Source: Dolomedes plantarius
Lineage: Eukaryota; Arthropoda; Arachnida; Araneae; Dolomedidae
Direction of reading: 5' to 3'
DNA: 64,000 bases
Assembly (NCBI GenBank): GCA_907164885.2
Contig: OU015496.1
Location: 133,166,875-133,230,874, forward strand
Notes under the pieces: generated by a model
Databases searched by the model: none
Seen by the model: the letters and a program-made list of their open reading frames with translations, nothing else
Told to the model about the DNA's origin: nothing
In this document: piece after piece, positions 1 to 11,084 of the stretch
Layout: every line of letters starts with the position of its first letter
Position numbering within the stretch: the first letter of the stretch is position 1
Program-made: the position numbers and the translations under genes

Positions 1-76
1 ATGGAGCTTATGAACCTTTCAGTTTTTGCCAATAATATTTTTAAAAAATATAAAAAAGGAAAACTGTAACCAACTA

Positions 77-1526
77 CAGTGGACGCTCGTTAATTCGAAC
101 TCAAAGGTTCTCAGAAAAAGTTCGAATTTTTCGAAGTTCGAATTATCCGATGTTAAGAGAAAATATATAACTTTAAATGTGTATCACTGAAGAAGAAAAT
201 CTCCTAGTATGTATAACCCCAGAAAATATATTATACTATTTTATCTAAAGTTAAACATATTAAAAAGCAATACAGACTTACTTTAATCATAAAATGAAGC
301 AGAAGATTTTCAGAATAAAGTAAACTTTTATTAAAAATATGAATTACACTTTGGGGAAAAACTGTAAAATGGATGTTTGGTTTTGTTTATGATGCCTACA
401 TTGTTCAGCCAGCTTCTCGATTCGAAGTAAACATTTCAATTCATTTTCAGAGGAAGGTTCCATCTGAATAAATGCTTTCAGAGTTTTAATAGAGTTCATT
501 ATGGGTTTGTCCATTATAGCCGCATTAAAAATATCTTTCGGCAGGTAAGTAGAGAAAAGCCCTGGCAGTTTCCTACTGAAATTAGTGCATACGTCTTCGT
601 TTACATCAGAGCTTTGGCTACATAGAGTTTGATAAGAAATATTCTGCCTTGACTTAAATCGATAAAGCCATCCATCACTGCATTTAAAATCTTCAGTACC
701 CATTCGACTTGCCAATTCATCAGCCTTCGTCAGCACTAGGGGTCCATTTATCGGAAAATTTCGAGATCTAACATCCTGGAACCATAGCAATAGAGCTTTT
801 TCTAGAACTTCTTGGGACGCATTTCCCATGCGTTTCCTTCCACTAGCAAATTTTGATTTTTCCGATGAATCTAAAATTGACTCCTTGTTTTAAAATTAGT
901 TGACAAGGCATTTTTTTAATTCCATAGTCAGCTGCTAACTTCGTTTTACATTGCCCATTCTCTACTTTCTTTAAAATTTCTACCTTTGTCTCCAAAGTTA
1001 GGGTTTTGTACTTTCCACGTGTAGACATCCTTAACTTTTACACGTTCACACCACACAATGAGGAAGAAAAACTAGACAACATTAACTTGTCTGCACTGCA
1101 GTTATAACTGACGCAGCTCCCTAGAATCTGTAGTAAAGACTAGTTTTTCTGAAATTCTAAGAAAATCGATCCAAATAAAGGAAAATTGCTTTTTCCGTTT
1201 AGCACTAATAAGGACAATAGCTACTAACGTTTAGCGGACATGCGTTTAGCGGACAGCTACTAACGTTTAGCGTCTAGGAATGCAGACATGTGCCTCTTTA
1301 TACAGAAAAGAAATTTTGACACACAAAATAATAAATACAGTGTGTATTTTTTCCATTAAACGAGGAAAAAGAATTTTTTTTTGTCAAATTTTTAGTTCGA
1401 ATTAACCGAAATGATAAAAATTTAGTTCGAATTAATGAGATTTTTTAACATTAACTCCAATACAAGTTTTTTGGGACTTTTGGATTAGTTCGAATTAACC
1501 GAGTTCGAATTAACGAGCGTCCACTG
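77..1526 (-). mobile_element. pogo/Tigger-type DNA transposon (1450 bp), internally deleted
   Basis: The ends are perfect 26-bp terminal inverted repeats starting CAGTGGACGCTCGTTAATTC. TA dinucleotides flank the element at 75-76 and 1527-1528. The uninterrupted 3' LTR has a single TA at the matching point, which proves the insertion and its duplication. The interior encodes pogo-family DNA-binding helices but not the catalytic core, so this is a non-autonomous derivative. Confidence 0.95.
344..1028 (-). pseudogene. Tigger/pogo transposase remnant lacking the DDE core
   Basis: Reading leftward from 1028, the first 45 or so residues form a psq/CENP-B-type helix-turn-helix (start MSTRGKYKTLTLETKVEILK). 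A frameshift near 890-950 moves the frame. The reading from 829 to 344 then holds the second CENP-B/Tc5 helix-turn-helix (LLLWFQDVRSRNFPINGPLV) and ends with the family C-terminus rich in Leu and Lys. The join occurs at the motif YLPKDIFNA. In intact family members that motif runs directly into the first catalytic Asp, so the DDE domain was removed by an internal deletion. It could still bind transposon ends only if the frameshift were absent. Confidence 0.85.
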
Positions 1527-1838
1527 TAGTTTAAACAGGGCATCATTGCGCAAAAAACTCCGACTCCTTGGACGGAAACAACCACTAGAGTTCGTGGCGA
1601 TGCCCTTTGAACTATTTTTGCTGAAAATAAGTACTAGCAGTTGATCCAATGTTTCCGTGCTTGTAGCAGCATATTTTCGCTTGTTCCTGTATAATTGTTA
1701 AATTTGTGTTATACTATAATTAATTGTTATGTCTTCATCAAATTAGTAAAATGTCACCTCGGGTTTCATTATTTATTGCCGGGATTGAGTTTTTTTTCTC
1801 GGGAATTATGTGACTGTTCCGGTGAATGACCACATAAA

Positions 1839-1856
1839 TAGCGCCAACACGTGGGG
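1839..1856 (+). other. Gypsy primer binding site (tRNA-Lys-like)
   Basis: TAGCGCCAACACGTGGGG starts five bases after the 5' LTR. It resembles the tRNA-Lys(1,2) type site (TGGCGCCCAACGTGGGGC) with one missing base and a few changes. The tRNA assignment is inference. Confidence 0.6.
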
Positions 1857-3345
1857 TATCCTGTTGTAACGGGTAAAAAGTTTTTATTAGTTGTTGGTCA
1901 CTAAAAATAGCACCCAACTATTTTATTTTGTTTTGACTACATTGGATCGGCTCGGTATTTTTTTTTAGCTTCTACTCTACTTAGTAAAGCGAATGCCTGC
2001 ACTTATCGTCTGGTTCGTCGCGACAACACCTCGTTTGGTCAGAAATAAGTATATTTTGATCTTTTATATGTATTTTGTATTATATATGTATAAAATGTTT
2101 TGGCAATCGGGCCCTATATTGATATTAAATAAGGTATTTCTATGAATTTTAAAGTAAATTCTTCATAAAATTTTTCTAACTGTTGTTCTAAAGAAAAATT
2201 AAAAGTGTTCTTGGCACCAAGCCCAATGAATGTGTAATGTTTAAGTGTATTGATTATAAACTTTTTACTGTTAACAAGTGCTCTTAACAATCTAATTAAT
2301 TTTGTGAAATATTTTTACATTTAATCATTGTAATCGGTGTTCTAAAGGTAACCCTAGCTGGTATTTGAAACCGATAGTAAAGCAATCCTTGCTATATGGG
2401 AACCTACAGCGTTCTAACATTAATTCTGACTGTGTAATATAGAACTTTTTTTTAATTTTATACCATTTTGATTATTGTTGTATTTTCTTGTTAAAACCCA
2501 TGTTTTCAAGTAATATAGGGCTGGAATTTTTTTTAAAAATTTCGTTTTGATTTTGATTTTTGGTTGAATCTATCTTAATGTAAATTCTGTTTTGTTTTCA
2601 ATACTTAAATTCAAAATGGATTTTGGTTTAGAATTTTTTAATTCTAATTTGGTTTTTTGTTTAAATTCTTTAATTCTAACTTGGATCTGGTTTTAAATTT
2701 AATTTTGGTTTAAATTTTCCTTTTGTTTAAATTTAAGCTTGATTTGAAATTCTTAAGTGTAAACTTTGTTTTGGATTTGAATTTTGATTTTGATTTTGTT
2801 TTAGTTCTTAATTACAAACTTTTGAATTAAATTTTGATAGGTATTTTGTTTAAAATTCTGATTTTGAAATTCATTTAGAATTTTAGCTGATTCATCGCTA
2901 TTATTGTTTCGATTTTGTAAGAATTCTAATATTACAGGATTGGCATGGTACTGTGTTCAAAACTTAATTGATTTAATTGTGTAAACCTTTCATTGTTGAA
3001 TAATTTAAAAGAACATTTTTAAATTTTAAGAATATTTAGTAACTTTTGATTTTGTTTTGTTTAAAAGAGAAAGTAGGCATATTGTTCTGTATTCACACCT
3101 TATGTTCTGTTTATGTTCTACTGATCTTGTATTACTAATATTTCATTTCAGCTTACACAATTTATACACCAGTTTAATAAGATATTGTTTAGGACTGTTA
3201 CACCCAATTAGGACCTAATTTTGTCAGGAATCTATACCATAAGAGTTGTGATAGATTTCTCAGTGCCACACTATTAGGACGGTATTTTTTCGTCCACCAA
3301 AATTTCGTTGGAACTCTCCTTCTCCCCAATCCCCCTCAGGCAACA
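1857..3345 (+). other. Long non-coding leader of the Gypsy element, T-rich
   Basis: About 1.5 kb separates the primer site from gag and contains no long reading frame. Positions 2510-2900 are a degenerate run of TTTTGATTTTGG-like words, giving strong T/G bias on this strand. No transposon ends were seen inside it. It may carry leader or packaging signals, but nothing in the sequence shows this. Confidence 0.6.
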
Positions 3346-4572
3346 ATGGCTTTCCTCTCGCGTGGAAAGAAGGAGGATCTGAGGATCCTGGCTCAAGATT
3401 TTGGCGTCGATGTCGCTTCTGACATAAAGGTGATCGAATTGAAGAATCTCATCGTCAAATCTGATCAGTATGATGAAGACTTTGCTAAAGAAAGATTGGC
3501 TACTATCATTGAGGATAGAAAAGCTGAAGAAGCCGAAAGGGAACGACAAGAAGCTCTTGACCGTACTGAAAAGGAAAAAGAAACAGACCGAGTCCTAAGA
3601 GAAAGACAAATGGACATGGATCGGGCTGAAAAAGAAAAAGAAAGACAACAAAATCAACGTTTCGGATTGGAGAAGTTGATACTACAGTTATAAGCTCAGA
3701 AAATTTCTGCAGGCTCCGGAGCCCATGCTTCCGAAGGTGATGTTGACTTACCCAAGTTCGAGTTAAAAAAGCTTATTCCCTACTTCAACCCCAAGCAGGA
3801 TGATATGGGATTATTCTTAAACCTTTTTGAGAGACAGATGAAGTTCCTGAAGATTCCAGATGCCAAATAGGTCGCCTACTTGATCGGTGTCCTACCAGCC
3901 GATGTGGCTAAGTTGGTCGCAAGGGAGCCTGAAGAGGAGGCTCAGGAGTATTCCCACGTGAAGGATGTCCTGCTAAAGCGAATCAAGCTAACCAGCGAGC
4001 GCTTCCGACAACTTCTTCGACAGCATCGAAAAACCCCTGAGAGTACATGGCGCGACTTCTACTTTTAAATCCGCAGTTACCTGGACGGATGGCTAAAAGA
4101 GCTGAATGTCACCAACTTTCACCAGCTAACGGACCTGATGTTGGCTGACCAACTGAAAAGGAAAACCCCACCAGAGGCCCGTGAACATTTCCTGGATGAC
4201 TGGCATAGATGGAATTCCCCCGGAGAACTGGCTGACAAACTGGATGCGTATGACAACCAACGCTCCACCTCTAGAAAAGATTCGGCTTTCAAGAAAAGAA
4301 ATTTTGAAAGACCTAAAGAAGACGCAACCCGTCTTAATCCACCTAAAAAGATTTTTCCTTTCCATGGAAATAGAATGGAAGGATCAAATCCTGGCCCTCC
4401 ACCCGAAGTTAAACCTGGCGTAGCATGTTTTGGCTGTGGAAAACCCGGGTACATCAAAGCAAAAATGCCCAGATTGCTCACCGCCAAAGAAAAAGGTCTC
4501 CAACAACCACCTGAAACCCTTTGCTTCAATAACCAAGGGATCACCAATAACCCTATTGGACGCAACTATTAG
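3346..4572 (+). pseudogene. gag: Gypsy gag polyprotein, three in-frame stops
   Basis: A single frame runs from ATG 3346 to 4572 with stops at 3691-3693, 3868-3870 and 4066-4068. Residues about 60-105 are a Glu/Arg/Lys-rich coiled coil. The middle resembles spider/insect Gypsy capsid (LPKFELKKLIPYFNPKQDD). Near the end is a nucleocapsid zinc knuckle that starts correctly as CFGC-GKPG, but His is Tyr and the last Cys is lost in this frame. The missing Cys (KCPDC) is found one frame over, so a single-base shift in the A-rich stretch near 4462 broke the knuckle. The first ATG was chosen because it fits the usual Gypsy gag N-terminus. Confidence 0.85.
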
Positions 4573-4996
4573 CGGAGTTTATGGAAGAGTGTGCGCTGAC
4601 ACAGGCTCTACACATTCCATAGCTGGAGCATATCTTTACTCCCTGTTTAAGGAAAACAACTTATCTTTTCAGAAAACGGAGCTGACGTTGCACCTAGCAA
4701 ATGGATCCCAGACTCTGGAGAAATGCCTCACCACCCAGGTTCCAGTATACCTGGAAGGCCGCAAGATTATGACCAATTTCATTATCCTGCCGGACGCAAC
4801 CAACAACCGCACCTTACTAGAAACAGATTTCCTAGAAACCGCTAGAGTGGTACTGGACTTAGACGACAAAAACTGTTTTTTTCAGGACAATCCCAAGGAA
4901 AAGTACCCCTTCGGTGAAGATTTGCCTCTGACTCCAGTTCAGGGCAAAGAACAGATAGAATCCAACATCTGTAAACTGAGAGAGGATGAAGGATAA
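4430..4996 (+). pseudogene. pol: Gypsy aspartic protease region of pol
   Basis: This is the start of the pol frame (frame 2), which overlaps the end of gag. Its first part carries the second half of the gag zinc knuckle. The retropepsin active site DTGST is present at about residues 57-61, followed by hydrophobic strands and a second conserved stretch (FIILPDATNNRTLLETDFL) that resembles the ILG-flap side of the fold. It stops at 4994-4996, after which the same frame continues into reverse transcriptase, so this is a premature stop in a fused polyprotein. Confidence 0.85.
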
Positions 4997-6571
4997 AACC
5001 TGGATCCTCACCAAAGAAAAGACCTCAATGACCTTATTGTCAAATTTGACACTGTCTTCAAGCTAGGGGGAGGGGCAACAACCTTGATCGAACATCACAT
5101 CAATACCGGAGACCACCCACCTGTGGCTGTTCCTCCATATAGTATGTCCCCAAATAAGAAGGAGTTATTGAAGAAAGAACTTGATGACTTGCTTCAGAAG
5201 AAATGATGTTCTTCTGAAGGAGCGTGAATCCTTCACACTCCTTCATAGGAAGTATAGGAGGAGTGTGAATCCAACTATGGAGCTCCTTTGGTCCTGATTC
5301 CCAAACCTAATGGAGGTGTGAGGCTGTGTATCGACTACCGGAAGCTGAATGCCATCACAGTTCCCGATGTCTACCCTTTGCCCCGCATGGATGACCTCCT
5401 GCAGGATGCGAAGCATACTGTCTACATGTCCACCATCGACTTGAAATCAGGATACCACCAAGTAAATGTTTATCCACCTGACAAGGACAAGACTGCTTTC
5501 GTGTGTCCCTTTGGAACCTGTAGATTCAACAAACTGCCTTTCAGACTTAGAAATGCACCTGCAACCTTTCAGAGATTAATGGATGTATTCAGAAGAGATT
5601 TCCCAGTCCTGGTCTATCTGGATGTTATCTTAGTTTTATTCCCAAGTTTCGACCAACATTTAAAGGATTTAGAAGCAGTTTTTACCAAATTTATTAAATT
5701 CAACCTTTGTGCCAATCGCAATAAATGTACATTTTCCTGTTTAAAGGTCAAATATCTTGGTCTGTGGATCACTCCTAAAGGAATTGAAGCAGACCCGGAA
5801 AAAGTTTCATCTATCCAAAATATTCCCCCTCCAAAGAATATCAAGCAACTGCAGTCATTTCTGCAAACCTGTTCTTGGTACAGAAAGTTCGTCCCGAACT
5901 TCTCCGAACTGTGAAGACCCTTAAGTAACCTAACCAAGAAAAACACACCTTGGACATGGACCACTGAACATCAACAAGCTTTCAACATCCTAAAGAAATG
6001 CTTAGTGACACCACCAATACTAAAGCAAGCGGATTTTACTCAACCTTTTACCATAAGGACGGATGCTAGTAGCTATGCCTTAGGAGCGGTACTTTTGCAA
6101 GGTGAAGGTCAAGATGAACGCCCCGTCGAATATGCGAGACGACTACTCAAAAGAGCGGAACGCAATTATTCCACCACCGAGCGCGAAGCCTTAGCCGTGA
6201 TGTGGGCCCTCATCGAGTTTAGAGGATACGTGGATGGACAAGAAATCACCATAGCATCTGACCACCAGCCCCTGAAGTGGCTGATGAGCCTGAAGTCTCC
6301 ATCCGGAAGACTAACCCAGTGGGCCCTACAGTTACAAGCATTCAATTTGAAAATTGAGTATATTCCTGGAAAGTCCAACGTAGTGGCCGACATGCTGTCG
6401 CGCCCTACTTGTCTACACGAAGAGGATACGTGCAAAGCCTGCACTGTCTCTGTGATGTTACCTTCCAGAAGCTCAAAAGAATTGAGGGAAGAACAACTTA
6501 AAGATAACGACATCAAGAAGATCATAGACACTTTTGAATCTGAAGAGAAAAATGAAAATTTTGCAAATTGA
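4997..6571 (+). pseudogene. pol: Gypsy reverse transcriptase and RNase H region of pol
   Basis: The frame continues from the protease with stops at 5204-5206, 5225-5227, 5246-5248, 5255-5257, 5912-5914 and 6569-6571. RT motifs are clear: PPYSMSPNKKELLKKELDDL, VLIPKPNGGVRLCIDYRKLN, STIDLKSGYHQV. The catalytic YxDD box reads YLDV, so the second catalytic Asp is Val and polymerase activity is lost. RNase H follows with TDASSYALGAVL, STTEREALAVMWAL and ASDHQPL, which keep the acidic residues. The four stops between 5204 and 5257 come from a small inverted-copy insertion described separately. Confidence 0.92.
5192..5272. repeat. Two abutting hairpins inside pol
   Basis: CTTCAGAAGAA (5192-5202) pairs with TTCTTCTGAAG (5209-5219). 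GGAGCGTGAA (5219-5228) pairs with TTCACACTCC (5232-5241) with one mismatch, and GGAGTGTGAATCC recurs directly at 5260-5272. Related elements would be expected to read through here without these copies. The structure looks like local strand switching during copying. Confidence 0.75.
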
Positions 6572-6589
6572 ACTGCAAGAGGCTACCTG

Positions 6590-7855
6590 ATGAATCAAGG
6601 TGTGCTATACCGTTATGGCCTTGATGTGGAAGCTGAAGACGCACAGCTCGCTGTTCCGGTTCAAGAAAGGGAAAATGTTCTCAAGGAGCACCATGATGCA
6701 CCGACTGCCGGACACTACGGAGCCGAGGGAACTTTCCATAGAATAGCCTCCCACTATTATTGGACCTGCATGAGAAAGCATATCGCCGAATATATCAAGA
6801 ATCGCCCAGAGTGCAATAGATATAAAGCCTCAAACCAAAAACCAGCTGGTTTACTACAGACTCCTGTACAGTCACGAAGATTTGAAGTCCTATCCATGGA
6901 CCTATTTGGACCGTTGCCCGAGAGCAACGATGGGAAGAAGTGGATCTTCATCCTTGAAGATGTGGCAACCCGATGTGTCGAACTGTTCGCATTGCCCAAT
7001 GCTACAGCGGCTGAATGTGCTAATGTCGTGTTGGAAGAAGTACTAATGCGGTATGGCTTACCCCGAAAGATAATCAGTGACAACGTACCACAATTCGTGT
7101 CTTTTGTGATTCAACAACTGTGTTCCCTGTTAGAGATAGACCAATCATTAACACCAGTCTACCACCCTGAAGCTAACCCAGTGGAACGGAAAAATCGGGA
7201 TTTGAAGCCTAGACTAGCAATCCTAGTCAAAGATCAACATACAACCTGGCCGGAACACCTGCCACATATCCGGTTCTCACTGAATTTAGCAAAGTGTGAC
7301 TCGACAGGACACACTGCAGCCTATCTAATTTCCGGACGAGAGTTCATGACTACTGATGATGTCACCCATGACCTAAGAACAGTCCTTGAAAGTGATAATT
7401 TCGTCCCTGAATTTACACCCTACCTCAAACGTTTTCCAAAAATAGCCAAACAAGTGAAAGAGAGGTTAGAGCAGAAACAAGACAAACACAAAAAGTATGC
7501 AGACAAGAAAAGATCACCTGCCCCACACTATGCACCAGGATTTCACGCCAACATTTACCTCCATCCCATTAGCAGCACCGCTAAGGGAGAAACAGCAAAG
7601 TTCGTACCAAAGAGAGACGGACGATATGTCATCGTACCGCAAAAGTCACCCACCTCTTACGTGATAGCAAGCCCTGATGAGCCGACAGTGCCCTTGGGCA
7701 TATATCACACATCAGCTGTGAAACCGTGCAACCAAAGACAATCCACTAACCCAGTGTACCCTCTAAGGAAACGGGGTCGTCCGAGGCATAAACCACCAGA
7801 CGCAACTGTAGGTTCCTCGTCGGGACGTCTTCAAAACCTGAGGGGGAGATTGTAA
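6590..7855 (+). pseudogene. pol: Gypsy integrase region of pol
   Basis: This is the same frame as RT, after the stop at 6569-6571. The N-terminal HHCC zinc finger has both His residues (HHDAPTAGHYG), but the first Cys is Arg (RPEC), so the finger is damaged. The catalytic triad is present: Asp in LSMDLFGP, Asp in IISDNVPQF (usual Gly is Val), and Glu in HPEANPVERKNRDL. The C-terminal part is basic (KRGRPRHKPP). The stop TAA at 7853-7855 is supplied by the first bases of the 3' LTR, a neat coupling of coding end and LTR start. The region is 421 residues long without an internal stop. Confidence 0.92.
7838..7850 (+). other. Gypsy polypurine tract
   Basis: CCTGAGGGGGAGAT abuts the 3' LTR start at 7851. 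The purine run AGGGGGAGA is the expected primer for plus-strand synthesis. Confidence 0.8.
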
Positions 7856-8166
7856 CCAACTAGTTTAAACAGGGCATCATGACGCAAAAACTCTGACTCC
7901 TTGGACAGAAACAACCACTAGAGTTCGTGGCGATGCCCTTTGAACTCTTTTTGCTGAGAAGTATTAGCAGTTGATCCAATGTTTCCGTGCTTGTAGCAGC
8001 ATATTTTCGCGTGTTCCTGTATAATTGTTAAATTTGTGTTATACTAGTATGATTAATTGTTATGTCTTCATTAAATTAGTAAAATGTCACCTCGGGTTTC
8101 ATTATTTATTGCCGGGATTGAGTTTTTTTCTCGGGTATTATGTGACTGTTCCGGTGAATGGCCACA
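7851..8166 (+). repeat. 3' LTR of the Gypsy element
   Basis: This 316-bp copy matches the split 5' LTR, begins TGTAACC, ends CCACA and is followed by the target duplication AAAC. It records the uninterrupted Tigger target site TA at 7861-7862. From 8171 to 8392 there is only short unassigned flanking DNA. Confidence 0.94.
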
Positions 8167-8394
8167 AAACTAATTTTCTCTCTCCGTTTTGTTTAGTGTT
8201 TGATCGCAATATTTGAAGCACAGACTCGCCGGAACTGAGTGTTCTCGATATCTGGGAAACAAAGACCGTGAAAGAAAACGTTTACCGGCATTTTTTTAAA
8301 CTCTCATCTTAATGATAAATTACTGAACACTTGAATATCGAGAGAGGGAAATAACAGACATGAGGTGAATCGCATGTATTAAATATTGGATATA

Positions 8395-9917
8395 CACTGG
8401 TGTAAGAAATTAAGAGAATTTACAGACTTGGTCGATTATCTCTAGAACTACTGTACCGATTTTAATGAAATTTGATATGTACATACATTGATACAATACA
8501 AAACAAATAACTATTCAATAATTGTAATACACACGCATGATCGTGCGTATCACTCGTTGGGTTCGGAAGTTATGAAACATCGGTTGCAGAATAAACAAAA
8601 AATGGGTTAATAGATGAATTATAGGGAGTATGGCCCCCTCTTACAGATATACAGGTATCGCAGCGAGATTTCATACTTGAAATAAGACAGTTTATCATTT
8701 CCTGTGGCAATTGGTCCCCCTCGTTCAGCAACGCTGTTTTCATTCCCTGGATGGTTCTCGGAGGGGGGTTACGAGTTGCAATTGCCCTCCCCAGAGCGTC
8801 CCAGACATGATCTATAGGGTTAAGGTCTGGAGATCTGGCTGGCCAATCCATCCAGCGAATATCCTCACTCTCTAGAAATTCGTCGACCAGAAGAGCTCTT
8901 TGTGGCATCGCGTTATCGTCTATTAAAATGAAGTCAGGGCCAAATGCACCCCTAAAAAGGTGAACATGGGGATCCAAGACCTCATCAATATACCTCACAC
9001 CAGTCACAGTGCCTCTTTCAAAGACATGGAGAGGTGTGCGGCCATCCAACATGATGCCTGCCCAGACCATGAAACCTCCTACGCCATAATGGTCGATTTC
9101 GCGGACATTGGAGGGTAGGTAGTGGATCCCTGGTTCTCTCTATAAGAACGTACGGCGAGAATCTGTGTTTAGGCTAAACCGGGACTCATCAGTAAAGAGA
9201 ACGGTCATCCATTAATACATACTCCAATCTCTATGCTCTCTGCACCATGATAAACAGATTCTCCTGTTCGTAGAAATGAGTGGGACGCAAACAGCAGGTC
9301 TTCTTGCAAACAACCCTCTCTCATGAAGTCTTTTGGAAATAGTCAACCTTCATACACGGGTTCCTGCGGCTGCATACAAGTCTCGAGAGAGCTGAGAAGC
9401 TGTAGCACTCCTGTTACGCCTCGCTAAAATCGACAAATGGTGATCTTATCTGGCCATCGTAGCTCTTGGAGGACCTCGCCTAGGCTATCTCTCGATGGAT
9501 CTAGTATCCTGGAACTGTTTCCATAAGTTACACACGACGTTGGGCGTTAAATTGGACTCTCTACAAATTTGAACTTGAGATTGGCCTGCTTCTAGCCTCC
9601 GCACAATTCGCCACCTCATTCCATCATCTAAACGTTGGTGGTTACACATTTTTACTGTTGCAATTTAAAATGAACCGATTGCTGCAAATAGCACCAAGAA
9701 ATTCGCCAAGGTGTGCTAGCGAACGAAATGCGTCTTAACTTACGCGCGGTTATAAAGCCTGTTTCTCTGCTGGCTCCGCCTTCACACACGAGTACGCTTA
9801 CATATTTGAAATACAAGATTTGCATTTATTTCTAGAAGCAGTGGTTTTATATTCAGTTCAGTTATTTTCATGAAATTCGATAAAATATGCAAATTCTCTT
9901 AATTTATTTCACCAATG
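8395..9917 (-). mobile_element. Tc1/mariner transposon, degenerate (about 1.5 kb)
   Basis: Imperfect terminal inverted repeats of roughly 30 bp share the block AAATTAAGAGAATTT. They begin CACTGGTG on the left and, in reverse complement, CATTGGTG on the right. TA duplications lie at 8393-8394 and 9918-9919. The minus strand carries a single-frame transposase pseudogene. Confidence 0.85.
8570..9649 (-). pseudogene. Tc1-like transposase, four or more in-frame stops
   Basis: One frame runs from ATG 9649 to 8570 (about 359 codons, the normal length for the family). Stops interrupt it at 9446-9448, 9350-9352, 9212-9214 and 9140-9142. The N-terminus is a paired-like helix-turn-helix (start MCNHQRLDDGMRWRIVRRLE), followed by the Tc1 linker (ARRPAVCVPL) and the catalytic box FTDESRF. 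The intact tail starting at 9070 has IDDNAMPQ and WPARSPDLNPIDHVWD. The last catalytic position is Asp where many Tc1 members have Glu. The absence of frameshifts means decay was mainly by point changes. Confidence 0.88.
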
Positions 9918-9919
9918 TA

Positions 9920-10186
9920 TTGTGTCACCATTAATGTACTATGTTTTGTATTATCACATAATTACTATTATGTATAAAATAAAATTACTTTTCTAACAGT
10001 AGTTGGGATGCAAAGTGTATTGGGCTGACTGCTTGTTTTTAGTTAGAAACCAATTTTTCAATTTGTATACTGAAGTTAAGAAATCTAGTCCGGATGTATA
10101 GTCTAATAAACAAAAATATAGTGTAATAATTTTTTTGAATATTAGTGCACAGGTATAACATAATGTACAGGTATAGCATAATGTAC
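9920..10186. other. Unassigned AT-rich spacer
   Basis: No gene or repeat end is recognised. A short direct repeat of ACAGGTATA(A/G)CATAATGTAC lies near 10150-10185, next to the BEL remnant. Confidence 0.4.
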
Positions 10187-10525
10187 TCCATTCCTGAACC
10201 TCAAATAACTAATGTTTCATATAATAGGCTTTTTAGATGGCAAAAAATTCAAAAATGTAACCAAATAATTTCGCAAAAATGGTCAAGAGATTATCTAAAC
10301 AATCTTCAACAAAGAGGAAAGTGGCATTTTGAAAAAAATGACACCCAAAAGGGTAGTCCTGTTATTTTAAAGGACGAAAGTCTTCCAATTTGTTCTTGGT
10401 CAATTGGGAGAATTTAAGATGTAATACCGGGAAAGGACGGTAAAATTCGGTTACTTGTAGTAAAAACTCCTCGAGGTATTTTCAAACGTAGCATTTCAAA
10501 TGTATGTTTATTACCTTTTAAATAA
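10187..10525 (+). pseudogene. C-terminal tail of an older BEL/Pao pol
   Basis: The frame reads IPEPQITNVSYNRLFRWQKI through WSRDYLNNLQQRGKW, then GSPVILKDESLPICSWSIGRI, a stop at 10415-10417, and VKTPRGIFKRSISNVCLLPF. This is the conserved domain found after the integrase core in BEL/Pao polyproteins (DUF5641 type). It aligns motif for motif with the tail of the complete BEL element at 20000-20280 here, but it is a different family. Everything upstream (RT, RNase H, integrase core) is missing, so it is a 5'-truncated relic. Confidence 0.75.
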
Positions 10526-10730
10526 TACTTAAATTTTGTATAAACTTATTTGTCTTAATGTTTGATTGTATAAAAACTTTTACTGTAATTATCATTAATT
10601 ATATTGCTTTATTATAGGAATCATTTAAGTTGTGTCAATGTATAGTATGTCACTGTATAGCATGTAGTTATGTATAATTGCGTAAAAGTACAAACAATTT
10701 TTGTAATACCTTTTGAAATCATAGTATTTC

Positions 10731-11010
10731 AAAGGCGGGCGCTATATTGACGCTTGACTTCATTTTCACTGTAACCTTCGCGCCGTTGTCAAGGTTAAAA
10801 TTTGCCCGTAGCGACGGAGTTAGTTGGCTTCAAGAACAGGATGCAACTGGTCGCCAGTTCGATTATCTTCATTTCGGAAGAATTAAATAAAATAAATTTC
10901 GTTTGTTTGAAAAGCCTCTGAGTAATTAAAATTTCATTTCGATTGGAACCAACTGTCCACTCATAAGGATTCAACATTACTAATTATTTGTGTCTGGTGT
11001 AATGGTGTAA
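10731..11010 (+). repeat. Candidate polypurine tract and LTR of the older BEL element
   Basis: AAAGGCGGGCG at 10731-10741 lies about 205 bp after the pol stop, a spacing similar to the complete BEL element here. The following ~265 bp may be its 3' LTR. No second copy is in the window to confirm the borders. Confidence 0.35.
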
Positions 11011-11015
11011 TTAGT

Positions 11016-11018
<3 letters not shown>

Positions 11019-11079
<61 letters not shown>
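11019..11079. repeat. (AT)n microsatellite
   Basis: About 30 uninterrupted AT units, flanked by short inverted words (AGTCTTAT and ATAAGACT). Confidence 0.97.

Positions 11080-11084
<5 letters not shown>

Larger units (their letters stand above)
65..1834 (+). repeat. 5' LTR of the Gypsy element, split by a Tigger insertion
   Basis: Positions 65-76 and 1527-1834 together match the 3' LTR at 7851-8166 along its whole length, with scattered substitutions and small indels. The interruption 77-1528 is exactly the Tigger element plus one duplicated TA. Without it the LTR is about 318 bp. Confidence 0.93.
65..8166 (+). mobile_element. Ty3/Gypsy LTR retrotransposon, full length but dead
   Basis: The two LTRs begin TGTAACCAAC (65 and 7851) and end CCACA (1834 and 8166). 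They are flanked by the same 4-bp duplication AAAC (61-64 and 8167-8170). Between them lie a primer binding site, a long leader, gag, and a pol region in the order protease, reverse transcriptase, RNase H, integrase, which is the Gypsy order. A polypurine tract directly precedes the 3' LTR. Stops, one frame change and lost catalytic residues show it cannot encode its own machinery. The 5' LTR is split by a Tigger element, so the Gypsy insertion is the older event. Confidence 0.95.

Noticed and set aside
4119..4565. 148-codon minus-strand frame opposite gag
   Set aside because: It overlaps the recognisable gag frame on the other strand and has no domain; a shadow.
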